Below, one piece after another: positions 1 through 8,153 of a stretch of DNA of 64,000 nucleotides; the first letter of the stretch is position 1, and each line of letters begins with the position of its first letter. The stretch covers positions 62,001 through 126,000 of the forward strand of contig CAXXUG010000024.1 of NCBI GenBank assembly GCA_963664835.2, written 5' to 3'. Under the pieces are notes generated by a model. That model was not told where the DNA came from, ran no database searches, and saw only the letters and a list, made by a program, of their open reading frames with translations. This DNA is from G963664835 sp963664835. Its GTDB lineage: Bacteria; Chloroflexota; UBA6077; FW602-bin22; JBCLEL01. The position numbers were made by a program, and so were the translations under genes.

Positions 1-572
1 CCTGGCAAGAAAATTGCCGCCGAGCTAGGGAATTGTCCCAGGGTCGGAGCCATCGCCGAAATCGTCCCGGCCGTCGCCTCCGGCAGGATGAAGCCACGCT
101 CGGCAAGCTCGACGGCCGGCTGCAACAGGTCGCCCAACTGACGAGTACCAAACTCATTGACAATCGTCTCGTATGCGTGAACGGCACCAGGAACCGCGAC
201 TGAATGCAGGCCGGATGTTGGCATCTTGCGGAGCCCATGCTCTAGGAAATACTCGGGAGTGGCCCTATATGCGCAAACTCCACTTCCGTTTATAGCCGTG
301 CACCTGCCATTACCTGCTTCGTAAATGATGGCGAAAACATCGCCGCCCAATCCGCACAACGCCGGCAACGTGACATTCTCTACAGCGGCAACCGCCAACG
401 CGGCGTCAACCGCGTTGCCCCCGGTTCTCAGAACGTCAACCCCTATGCTTGCGGCGATTGGGTCCGCGGCGGATACCATTCCTTCTGAGCCGTACGCAAT
501 TGGGTTGTGTTGGCCGCCTCGCGGAACGGTGCCGGTGGTAGTTAGTCCAATCCCGACGGATGCTGGGCTCAT
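1..572 (-). CDS. ggt: Gamma-glutamyltransferase family protein, N-terminal part (cut by window edge)
   Basis: First about 190 residues of a gamma-glutamyltranspeptidase-type Ntn hydrolase, which transfers or hydrolyses gamma-glutamyl groups of glutathione and related amides. I translated the complement from an ATG at 572. The family signatures appear in order: GMVSAADPIAASIG, RTGGNAVDAALAVAAVE, LCGLGGDVFAIIY and LLQPAVELAERGF. The nucleophilic Thr at the self-cleavage site lies beyond base 1, so activity cannot be judged. No signal peptide is visible at this start, which suggests a cytoplasmic member; many such paralogues act on substrates other than glutathione. It is divergent from the CoA-transferase gene on the other strand. 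The family call is firm, the substrate is not. Confidence 0.85.
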   Translation of the reverse strand, partial: MSPASVGIGLTTTGTVPRGGQHNPIAYGSEGMVSAADPIAASIGVDVLRTGGNAVDAALAVAAVENVTLPALCGLGGDVFAIIYEAGNGRCTAINGSGVCAYRATPEYFLEHGLRKMPTSGLHSVAVPGAVHAYETIVNEFGTRQLGDLLQPAVELAERGFILPEATAGTISAMAPTLGQFPSSAAIFLP

Positions 573-742
573 ACGATCTCCCCCGGCAGGCCGTTTTTGC
601 ACTGATTTCGGCGTGCCAAACTGATTCGAATCTCCTGTCAGGCGGCAATTCGCTGATATCAATTGTATCTCAGTGGACACGATGCAATGGGTGCTACAAT
701 TGGGACTCGGTTAGACACGGAATCCTGGTTGGAGGTGAGTTG

Positions 743-1525
743 GTGACGCAGGCTGCTCTAAGTTACAGCCGGGCCGAACTAATGGCCGTGTGCTCGGCTC
801 GCGAAATCAAGAATGGCGAACGAGTTTTCGTTGGGACTGGACTGCCCATGCTCGGAGCAATGCTCGCCAAGAGGACGCACGCACCCGACTCCGTGCAGAT
901 TTACGAGTCCGGCGTGATCGACTCTAGGCCGACGCGAACCCCTATCAGCATCGGTGATTGTTGCCTGGTGCCGGATAGCGCAATGCTCTGTGGTCTCACC
1001 GAGGTTTTTGGATCGATTCTGCAGCCGGGCTACGTCGACGTCGGGTTTATTGGCGCCGCTGAGATTGATCGATTTGGCAACATCAATACCAGCGTGATAG
1101 GTGATTATTTCCATCCAAAGGTCCGGCTCCCCGGCAGCGGCGGCGCAAACGAGATCGGCAGTCTCGCAAATCGTGTGTGCGTGATGATGGTCCAGGATCG
1201 TCGCAAATTTAGCGAACGAGTGAATTACATAACAACCCCTGGCTACCTTTCTGGGCCTGGGGCAAGGCAAGCCGCAGGCCTGCCCCGTGGTGGTCCGTCG
1301 GTGGTCATCACCCAAATGGCCGTTTACAGATTTGACCACGATTGCGAAATGTGTTTGGTCTCGGTTCACCCGGGCGTAACGGTGGATGAAGTACGTGAGC
1401 AGGTGGCGTGGGATCTGAGGGTCGAATCGAAGATAGAGGAGACGCCGCCCCCTAGCGAAAACGAGCTTTGTCTGTTGCGCGAAGAGTTAGACCCACAGGG
1501 AATCTTTTTGGGAAGCCGCGAATAA
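743..1525 (+). CDS. CoA-transferase subunit B (glutaconate / 3-oxoacid CoA-transferase beta type)
   Basis: Beta subunit of a type I CoA-transferase, which moves CoA between a carboxylic acid and an acyl-CoA through a glutamyl-CoA thioester. The start is the GTG at 743, 7 bases after GGAGG at 731-735; the open frame runs further upstream without family similarity. About 260 residues, normal for the family. QIYESG near residue 55 carries the Glu expected to be the catalytic residue, and GAAEIDRFGNINTS and LPGSGGANEI are family motifs. An alpha subunit would be needed. None is adjacent; the only one in the window is at 61017-61943 on the other strand. The substrate is unknown. Confidence 0.85.
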   Translation: MTQAALSYSRAELMAVCSAREIKNGERVFVGTGLPMLGAMLAKRTHAPDSVQIYESGVIDSRPTRTPISIGDCCLVPDSAMLCGLTEVFGSILQPGYVDVGFIGAAEIDRFGNINTSVIGDYFHPKVRLPGSGGANEIGSLANRVCVMMVQDRRKFSERVNYITTPGYLSGPGARQAAGLPRGGPSVVITQMAVYRFDHDCEMCLVSVHPGVTVDEVREQVAWDLRVESKIEETPPPSENELCLLREELDPQGIFLGSRE

Positions 1526-1592
1526 GACGTTTGAGATGCGAAACGCGCCTCTCACTAACCTTAGGGTCGACTAAGTCTTTGTTCCTTCTTGT

Positions 1593-2015
1593 TTAGATTT
1601 CGCCCGGAGTAAGCGTGATGCCCGGCCACCGCTCGTCGATCTCACTGACGTCGACAGTTATCCCATCCGGATCCTCGACCTTGAATGCCCTGTCTTCGAG
1701 AGTGTCCGGATCCACTGGGCGGCTCCCAGCCAGTCCGTCTGAAAAGATCTCGTAGCCCATCTCGCGCAGGCGTCTGGCGGCTGCCGAAACCTCGCTTACG
1801 CCAACGCCTACGTGTAGATAGTCCAACATGCCTCCTACATGTTCAGGTCGGGATTCGCCGACGTGCTGGAAGATCTTGAAATTGTGATACCCGTCGGAAA
1901 GGTCGCAGCTATTGCCCTTGTGCCTGACTACTCTCAGGCCCAAACCGTCGCGCCAGAACCGAACAGACTCCTTTAGGTTCGACGCACGCACGCCAACATG
2001 CACTAACACACTCAT
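1593..2015 (-). CDS. VOC superfamily protein (glyoxalase / dioxygenase fold)
   Basis: A 140-residue vicinal-oxygen-chelate protein with two beta-alpha-beta-beta-beta modules. The start is the ATG at 2015, preceded by AAGGAG. The first module is VHVGVRASNLKESVRFWRDG with LGLRVV; the second opens with LDYLHVGVGVSEVSAAARRL and ends EDPDGITVDVSE. Candidate metal ligands are the first-strand His, the second-module His and the C-terminal Glu of the VDVSE strand. Members include lactoylglutathione lyases, epimerases and resistance proteins, and sequence alone does not choose among them. It is convergent with the CoA-transferase gene, about 70 bases away. Confidence 0.8.
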   Translation of the reverse strand: MSVLVHVGVRASNLKESVRFWRDGLGLRVVRHKGNSCDLSDGYHNFKIFQHVGESRPEHVGGMLDYLHVGVGVSEVSAAARRLREMGYEIFSDGLAGSRPVDPDTLEDRAFKVEDPDGITVDVSEIDERWPGITLTPGEI

Positions 2016-2325
2016 CGTATCAAAGCTCCTTCCGATCCAGGAATCCACCTGGCACTCAACCTCGGACGTGCTTCGCCGCCTCGATTCTAGCACGGTGCCT
2101 GGACATAACCTCGATGTAGTTTCAGGGCTTCGATCTACACCCGGATCGATACGCTTAAACGTTGGGATCGATCAGCCAAATTCATCCGTATCCAAAGTAG
2201 GCTTGGGCGCTGAGCTAGTGCGTAGCGCTAGTCTATAGATACGGTGTTTCTAACTTGTCGGCGACCGAACCGTCTGATGCAGTAGTTTCCGTTACGGACA
2301 GAATGCCGCGCCGGCCACTCGGGTT

Positions 2326-2572
2326 CTACTGCCCCAGGAGCCGCATCTGTATCCGGTGTCGTAGGCCAGATGGGCTCGATTCACTTTGCGCCGCTCGCGC
2401 GACCATGCGCCGTAGATTCTCGGAAAACCTGAATCGCGCCCGGCAGTTTGGGCAAGCATCGAGGTGCCCACCTGACGAGTGCCGCCTCCGGCTCCGATAG
2501 CTCGCGGTCAAGGTATGCGTGCAACATCGCTTCTGCTTGTTGGCAATCAATGTGATTTGGTTCCCTATGCAA
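2326..2572 (-). pseudogene. Zinc-binding anti-sigma factor (ZAS type), frame-disrupted
   Basis: Small anti-sigma factor meant to hold the sigma factor encoded just upstream. From a TTG at 2572 the frame reads DCQQAEAMLHAYLDRELSEP, the typical helix of the zinc anti-sigma domain, then loses sense. In the next frame the protein continues HLDACPNCRARFRF, giving the HxxxCxxC zinc motif, and ends at 2326. Removing one base from the GGG run (plus strand CCC at 2467-2469) joins both parts into one protein of about 80 residues. The start lies 12 bases after the sigma stop, so the two were one operon. Redox-sensing (RsrA-like) regulation is typical of the family. Either a broken gene or a sequence error. 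Confidence 0.7.
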
Positions 2573-2584
2573 CTTCGTCCACGA

Positions 2585-3164
2585 TTACTCGCCCTCTGCT
2601 TGGAGACCTGCCGCCGAACTCGAGTATTGCCACAACTCCTTTTGCAAGAGGTCTGCGTCCGCGTGATAGACGACTCATCACGGTGCCTATTGGAACGTCG
2701 GTCACCTCGGCGATTTCTCGGTAGCTGAGCCCTTCGAACGTCGCTTAACAGCACCGCGATGCGAAACTGCTCCCGGCAGCTCCTCGATCGCCGCCGTAAT
2801 GTCCGAATCGACTAGCTCGCGGAACACTGCTTCCTCCGCGCTCTCGGGGAGCGGACTGTCCGATCCGTTGGTCCGATTGTAGAGATAAAATTCCTCCAAG
2901 TCCTCGATCGAAGATTCGCTCCTGGACCACTTTGCCCTGTTCATGTTGATGTGCGTGTTGTGTAAGATTCGAAACAACCAGGCCCGCATATTTGTTCCCA
3001 ACTTGAATGTGTGGGCCGAACGAAATGCCCGAAAATAGGTTTCTTGAACAAGATCTTCGGCATCCTGCTCGTCTCGCGTCATTCGCCGGGCGGTTACGGT
3101 ATAGAGAGTCGACGTGTTTCATCGCCTCATGTTCAAATTCTGAGCTCGCCGTGGCAGACATCAC
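2585..3164 (-). pseudogene. ECF-type RNA polymerase sigma factor, frame-disrupted
   Basis: Extracytoplasmic-function sigma-70 factor of the SigR/SigH kind. The start is GTG-ATG at 3164. The reconstructed order is HVDSLYRTARRMTRDEQ, DAEDLVQETYFRAF and MRAWLFRILHNTHIN (region 2), then EQFRIAVLLSDV, EGLSYREIAEVTDVPIGTV and MSRLSRGRRLLQKELW (region 4), ending in TAA at 2585-2587. Four frame changes are needed; each is explained by one extra base in a short run (AA, GGG, TT, CC). No other damage such as in-frame stops or lost motifs is seen. That argues for indel errors over long decay, although a real pseudogene cannot be excluded. The anti-sigma gene follows directly. Confidence 0.75.
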
Positions 3165-3426
3165 TGCCTTGTCTTGCTTGGATTATTCTGGAGCACGGTT
3201 TCGTCCTTTGCCTTGCGACGATCTGGGGTTCACGCTCGCCCCTGGCGCGAACTAGCTCGAGGCACCTTCGAGGCATCACTTGCCCCTCACTAGTAGTAAT
3301 CGGATTCTCCTTTTGCAGTTGAGACTTCCATTACATTCTACTACCAGAATGGAACGTCTAGCGTCGGCGAGCGAATTCTCGTCGTCAGCGCCACAGTGAT
3401 AGGCGTCTGGTAGTTGCCGATGGGGT

Positions 3427-5695
3427 CTAGGCAGGCTCAGTGACTGTGATCTTTTGATTGGCAGCCACGTCATTTATCGATTGCACAACACCGCTGGGCC
3501 AGCGGATTTCAAGCTTGTCAGCTTGGCCAACTTGGTTGAGGCCAAAATGGGCGATCAGACTGTTTTGAGATAGGAAACTGGTGCCGCTCTGTATTTCCCG
3601 AACCTGGCGCCTATCCCCGGCCGTCAGAATGAGCCTGGCCCCGATACCGTCCCGGTTGCTCCGGGTCCCCGCGAGTTGGACGCTCAGCCACCGATTGCCG
3701 TTCCCCTTGTTTCTTAATAGCGCCGGACGTTGATCGTAGTTCGCCACGAGCAGGTCTAGGAATCCATCGCCGTCTATGTCACCGACAGCCAAGCCGCGCG
3801 AGGTGCCGGTGTGCGCGGTTGATGTAATCCTCGATACATCGCGAAATGTGCCGTCGCCCATATTGCGGAACAGAGCGTTGGCCTGGTCGGGAGGATACGT
3901 GCCGTTTGGGCCCTTCTCCGGATACAACCGGCCGGCCACAAAGTAAAGGTCGAGCAGGCCATCGTTGTCGTAGTCTAGGAAAGCCGTACCCCATCCTGCT
4001 GAGTCCTCACCGCTGATCAACGCCCGGGCCGACGCCGGCTCGGTTCGTCATCTCCTCGAACGTCGCGTCTCCCCGATTCCGGTAGAGCACGTTGCTGCCC
4101 AGGTTCGTGGCGAACATGTCTAGGCGTCCGTCGCCATCATAGTCACCGATAGCAACTCCATACCATGAAATGCTGCATCGACGCCCGCGCTTTCCCCCAC
4201 CTCCTCAAATGCCCAGCCGTCATCTCTGGGACCCAGGTTCCGAAACAATGTATTGGGACGAAGATGGTGGCCAAAATCGTTGACGACGTACAAGTCAGGC
4301 CTACCATCATCGTCATAATCAATCGAACCCACAGCCAAACCGGCTCCATGGATCTCGCCCGCATCCAGATAATCGGTGACGTCGGTGAACGTGCCGTTGC
4401 CATTATTTTGGAACAGGCGTGGCTGCGAGCCGCCTTTGTGTACGCCTCCCTGGTGAAACTCGGTGACATCTCAAGCCGAAATTCCGGGATTTCGTCGAGC
4501 CAATACGTCACGTAGAGATCTAAGTGCCCGTCGCCATCGAAATCGACCCACGCCGCGGATGCTGGGTGACCCTCACCTCGGGCGAGTAGTGCGTCAAAGG
4601 TAACGTCCGAGAATCTCCGTTACCCCTGTTCTTGAATAGCTTAAGTCCGCTCAAAGTCGTCAGTAGAATGTCACATTGACCGTCCGTTGTCATAATCCGC
4701 CCCCGCGACTCCGATCCCCACCCCATCGGGATCAGCGATACCGGCTTCGCCTGCCACGTCGGTAAACGTACCGTCCCCGTTGTTTAGATAGAGCGCGTTC
4801 GGTCCATTAGCGTTGGTCAAGAATATGTCCGGAAGGCCATTCCCGTTTACGTCGAAGAATGCTGCACCTGCTTGTATTTCGTCCGCCCGCTGGTTGGCCT
4901 GGTGCCGGAAGTTGATTCCTGCTTGAAGCGTAATATCCTCGTATTCCGGTAGTGCTACCTCCGTTCGACGCGTTGTCGCGGCAACTCTCGCTCCTCCGAT
5001 TGCAACGACGAGACCTGCCAGGCCCAAAAGCACAGTCCTGCGAGATAGGCCCGGCGCGCTCGTCGCACCGGGTGAGTGGCGAGGCTGGTTCGCGATCTGG
5101 TTCCAACCCTCGACCAGGTCGGCGGTTAGGTGTCGATAGAATCCCCCAAGCCAGTAGGCCGCGATCAGCGGTACGAAAGAGGTTGTGGTGAGCGCGAAGT
5201 GCAGCCATATCGGGTGCAAAGCGTTGCCAAGGATGCCCGGTGTGCCGTCACGCCCGTACTCGACGAACTGCACGAGCTTGAATGTGTGCTCGACCACGTC
5301 ATAGCCCTGAATGATCGCCGCGATCGTGAGAAGCCACCACGTGGTCGTCCCTCGCGTCCAAATCTGTGGGCGATGGGCGCCGCTCAGCGAATAGACAGAC
5401 AGAAGGAGAATCAAGAACAGAACGCTGTAGGCAAAACTGAAGTGGCTCCTGGTCAAAGAGGTGACCGAGCAGGCCCTTTGCCTCTTGGATCTCGAGAACG
5501 AAACGCTGAAAAACCTGTACCGTCTGCTCGGCCTGATAGAGCCCCTGAATTATCAGAAGTCCCAGGAACGGCAACCGCGAGTGAGGGACTGGGCAAATAT
5601 CCATTGGCTTCCAGCCGGCTCAGCCGCTCTTGAAGCTCGCGTATCTGCTCGCGTATAGCTTCCGACTCACCGCTGACCAATAGTTGCTCTTCCAC
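3427..5695 (-). pseudogene. Membrane-anchored FG-GAP / VCBS repeat protein with C-terminal ASPIC/UnbV domain, frame-disrupted
   Basis: Reading from about 5695 downwards and joining about eight pieces gives one protein of about 750 residues. It has a short coiled-coil start (SEAIREQIRELQERLSRLEA), several hydrophobic segments (such as SVLFLILLLSVYSL), and a segment resembling a twin-arginine signal (LSRRTVLLGLAGLVVA). FG-GAP calcium-binding repeats follow (FFDVNGNGLPDIFLTN, DYDNDGQCDILL, VDFDGDGHLDLYVT, DYDDDGRPDLYVVND, DYDNDGLLDLYF), then a C-terminal ASPIC domain (WPSGVVQSINDV). Frame changes fall near 5550, 5455, 4695, 4612, 4470, 4155 and 4025, all single-base. The repeats probably form an extracellular beta-propeller. 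The exact start is uncertain: GTG at 5695 or ATG at 5729. The N-terminal membrane part could be a separate gene fused by the indels. Confidence 0.65.
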
Positions 5696-5814
5696 CCATT
5701 GTGCTGACTTCTCGTTTGTCTTGGAACATCGTAAGTATACACGCGGCAAAAGTGATGCCTGGATGCGGTCTTATCCGGGGCTTCAGGCGGGCGGACGGGA
5801 TGCGAAAAGGGAGT

Positions 5815-6463
5815 CTAGTTCGGATTGGCGTGGCGGGAAGCAGATGATTCAACCGAGTCTCGGGCTTGTTCCCTTCGCCTGAGTACCCGCGCCGTGGCGT
5901 TTATCAAAACAAAGCCGCCGACAAATAGCACTGCGAACAGCGTGACCGCCAACTCGAAGTACTGCGAAATGTAGTACTGTATCGTCTCGCCAAATGCGAA
6001 TATCAATCCGCCCACCAGGAAAAACCTGGCCCCGCGTCCGATGGCGGAGGCTAGGACAAAGCGCCCGAAGTTTAGTTCGAACACCCCGGCGCTTACCGTA
6101 AACACCTTATATGGGATGGGCGTAAATGCGGCGATCAGAATGGCCCATACATCGTATCGTTGATAGAGTCTTTGGACGAGCATGATCTTTTCTTCACCGA
6201 AAAGCTTGAGCGCAATCGGCCGGCCTCCCCTCATCCCAACCTGGTGGCCAAGAACTCCGCCTAGCACCGATCCAAGCGTACACACCAATGCGAAGGACCA
6301 ATGCCGCCGATGGATTCGCGATGCTTAGAGGGATTAGCAGAACATCGGGTGGAACTGGGAAGAAACTAGATTCCGCAAATGCGATGGCAAAGAGTGCGAC
6401 CGGCCCGTACGGCGATTCAGCCCACGCCACTACCCACTCAACTAGATGTCGAAGAGTCTCCAT
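5815..6463 (-). pseudogene. DedA/YqaA-family membrane protein (SNARE-associated domain), one frameshift
   Basis: Inner-membrane protein of the DedA (VTT/SNARE-associated) superfamily, linked to lipid flipping and membrane-potential homeostasis. The first piece starts at ATG 6463 with FAIAFAESSFFPVPPDVLLI, the family's re-entrant loop. The second piece continues TLGSVLGGVLGHQVGMRGG, then FTPIPYKVFTVSAGVF, and two further membrane segments to 5815. The pieces join if one C is removed from a CC pair near 6300 on the complement, giving about 215 residues, a normal length. All motifs on both sides are intact. It is the last of four neighbouring genes carrying single-base frame errors. Confidence 0.75.
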
Positions 6464-6663
6464 TCAGGTAACCCGGCCACATCTCAAGTGGAGTTCAGTC
6501 TCGGGCAAAGAGATTTCAACTAGAATCGTAGTTGGAATTGTTTTTCCTCAGCGAGGCACCGCTGCGGCTCAACACCAAGTGCTCTCTGCCTCGCGATGTT
6601 GGACCTGCCTTCGGGCCTTGGAATGATTCCGAACCTGCTTGCGAATTAGGTTCCGGAGCTTAG

Positions 6664-7122
6664 CTATCTCCAGGTCCGGAGAATCTTCTCGATTTCTTCT
6701 TTATGTGAGGTCTCTTCCTTTATAAAGTCCTCGAGTTCCAACCGCAGGCCGTGCTCACCCAGTTGTCCGGCAAACTCGGCGTGCTCGACGTACCTAGATA
6801 TCGCATCATTCTCTGCCGCAAGAGCGTTCCTCAGCATCTCTACCGGATCAGTTGCTTCAGCAACTGACTTGGGCTCGGTCACGGGAACGCCACCCAAGGC
6901 TACTATCTTCTGCGCTAGGAATTGGCAATGACTCAATTCGCCGCTAACTTCGCCGGAGAAGAACTCGGAGAGCCAACTGCGATGAGGGCCGGCAACTACG
7001 GCAGAGTACTGTATGTACATGATGACGGCCTGATATTCATGCGCCAAATCCTCGTTAAGCGCCTCTATCAGCCGTTCCTTGGCGCTGGTCGAAATCGCGG
7101 TTACAGAAGACACGGCAGCCAT
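6664..7122 (-). CDS. Ferritin-like domain protein (bacterioferritin / diiron four-helix bundle)
   Basis: A 152-residue four-helix-bundle protein that probably stores or oxidises iron. The ATG at 7122 follows a strong AAGGAG. Helices show the alternating Glu/His ligands of diiron ferritin-like proteins: LNEDLAHEYQAVIMYIQY, SGELSHCQFLAQKI, AAENDAISRYVEHAE and FIKEETSHKEEIEKIL. The two EExxH-like clusters would bind iron. It lacks the Met of haem-type bacterioferritin at an obvious place, so I would not call it Bfr. It stands alone between the DedA-like gene and a repeat-bearing gap. Confidence 0.8.
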   Translation of the reverse strand: MAAVSSVTAISTSAKERLIEALNEDLAHEYQAVIMYIQYSAVVAGPHRSWLSEFFSGEVSGELSHCQFLAQKIVALGGVPVTEPKSVAEATDPVEMLRNALAAENDAISRYVEHAEFAGQLGEHGLRLELEDFIKEETSHKEEIEKILRTWR

Positions 7123-7408
7123 GGGATCTCCTTGTATGTGTCTGACTGAATGGCTCGTTCGTTAATCGCATAACAGTATAGTTTGCTGTGCGTTTCGTTC
7201 AAATTATATCCGATTTCCTGATTGTGCAGACTTTGGGCATCCATTCTCGCTGCCGTCACCTGAAACCGGGAAGGCGGCGTGTCCCGACACGTTGCCGGAA
7301 TCGGAAGTTGTGCGGGGGAATTGAAGCGCGGGCTTGTCCCCTGGTGGGGTCGGGCCTGGGCATGACAAAATCCCCCGTGCGAACCCGCCGCATAATCACA
7401 ACTCCGGG

Positions 7409-7461
7409 TTTTCGTACCTTCGAGTGCCGGCCCCTGCCGGCATGAGCGATTGGTACGAAAA
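7409..7461. repeat. Hairpin repeat, copy 1
   Basis: Perfect 10-base inverted arms TTTTCGTACC / GGTACGAAAA enclose a second hairpin, TGCCGGC / GCCGGCA. A degenerate second copy lies about 220 bases downstream. The cruciform-within-hairpin form resembles REP-type or non-autonomous element ends. Confidence 0.6.
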
Positions 7462-7632
7462 TGGAAATGACCCATTGTTGATGGCCAGCATAAGCGTCCT
7501 CACTAACTGGGACTTCGTTTCCAGCCGGAAGAGGACATTGTTGAGCTGGGGCTTGTCTTCAGCCGAAGGCAGGTCAGTAGCCGAGCCTAGTCCCGAGCCA
7601 CCGTAGAAAAGACCTGTGAACCGGTGCCACGA

Positions 7633-7685
7633 TTTTCATATCTCGGTGTGCCGGCGGCAGCTGACATGGGCGATTGGTACGAAAA
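7633..7685. repeat. Hairpin repeat, copy 2 (degenerate)
   Basis: Same layout as 7409-7461. The right half GCGATTGGTACGAAAATGG is nearly identical; the left arm is TTTTCATATC, so pairing is imperfect. The better-preserved right arm could mark the end recognised by a mobilising enzyme. Confidence 0.55.
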
Positions 7686-8153
7686 TGGCTTCGTGGCTAA
7701 CTTCCCTTAATTGGGACTCGTTCCCGGCCCCCAAATTCGTCATTTGTATGTTGTAAGTGCCTCACAAATGGGGACAACTTGTGGGGTATTGGTGAGGGCC
7801 TGGGGTGGGAAATGTAGCGCGGTCGAAGACTACGCGAGGCGAGGGGCTCGTCCCCCGCTCCCTGCAGACCGGCAACCAACCCAGGTCCCGATCCACTGTA
7901 GAGCAGGCCCGCCAACCAATGCACCCATTTTCATCCCCTCATTTGGCCTTGGCGAGGCCCTCGGCAATTCTGGCTATAGACCAACACGAGATAGGGGAAG
8001 TCAGCTGGCAAACTATTTTCGTCTCAATTTAGAATGGCGGGCAGATTCAACGGCTACCGACGGTATTCGGAGGCAGTTCAGACCCACGATCCCTTGGGGC
8101 TTAGATGGGCAGTTCGGTCAACTGTATCCCTGGGAGGAATATCCAGACAGAGC

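Larger units (their letters stand above)
7123..8153. other. About 1 kb without a convincing gene; small dispersed repeats
   Basis: No open frame here has family similarity or a ribosome-binding site. The stretch holds two imperfect copies of a hairpin repeat (7409-7461 and 7633-7685) and three degenerate copies of a GC-rich palindrome built on GGGCTTGTCCCC (about 7327-7350, 7545-7560 and 7838-7860). A short string GCATAATCACAACTCCG at about 7390-7406 recurs in near-identical form at about 27020. It separates two minus-strand genes and probably also contains the ferritin-gene promoter. Confidence 0.6.

Noticed and set aside
2585..3164. Programmed frameshifting in the sigma factor
   Set aside because: Four shifts in one 580-base gene, and more in the neighbours, cannot all be programmed; no slippery site with a downstream structure is seen.
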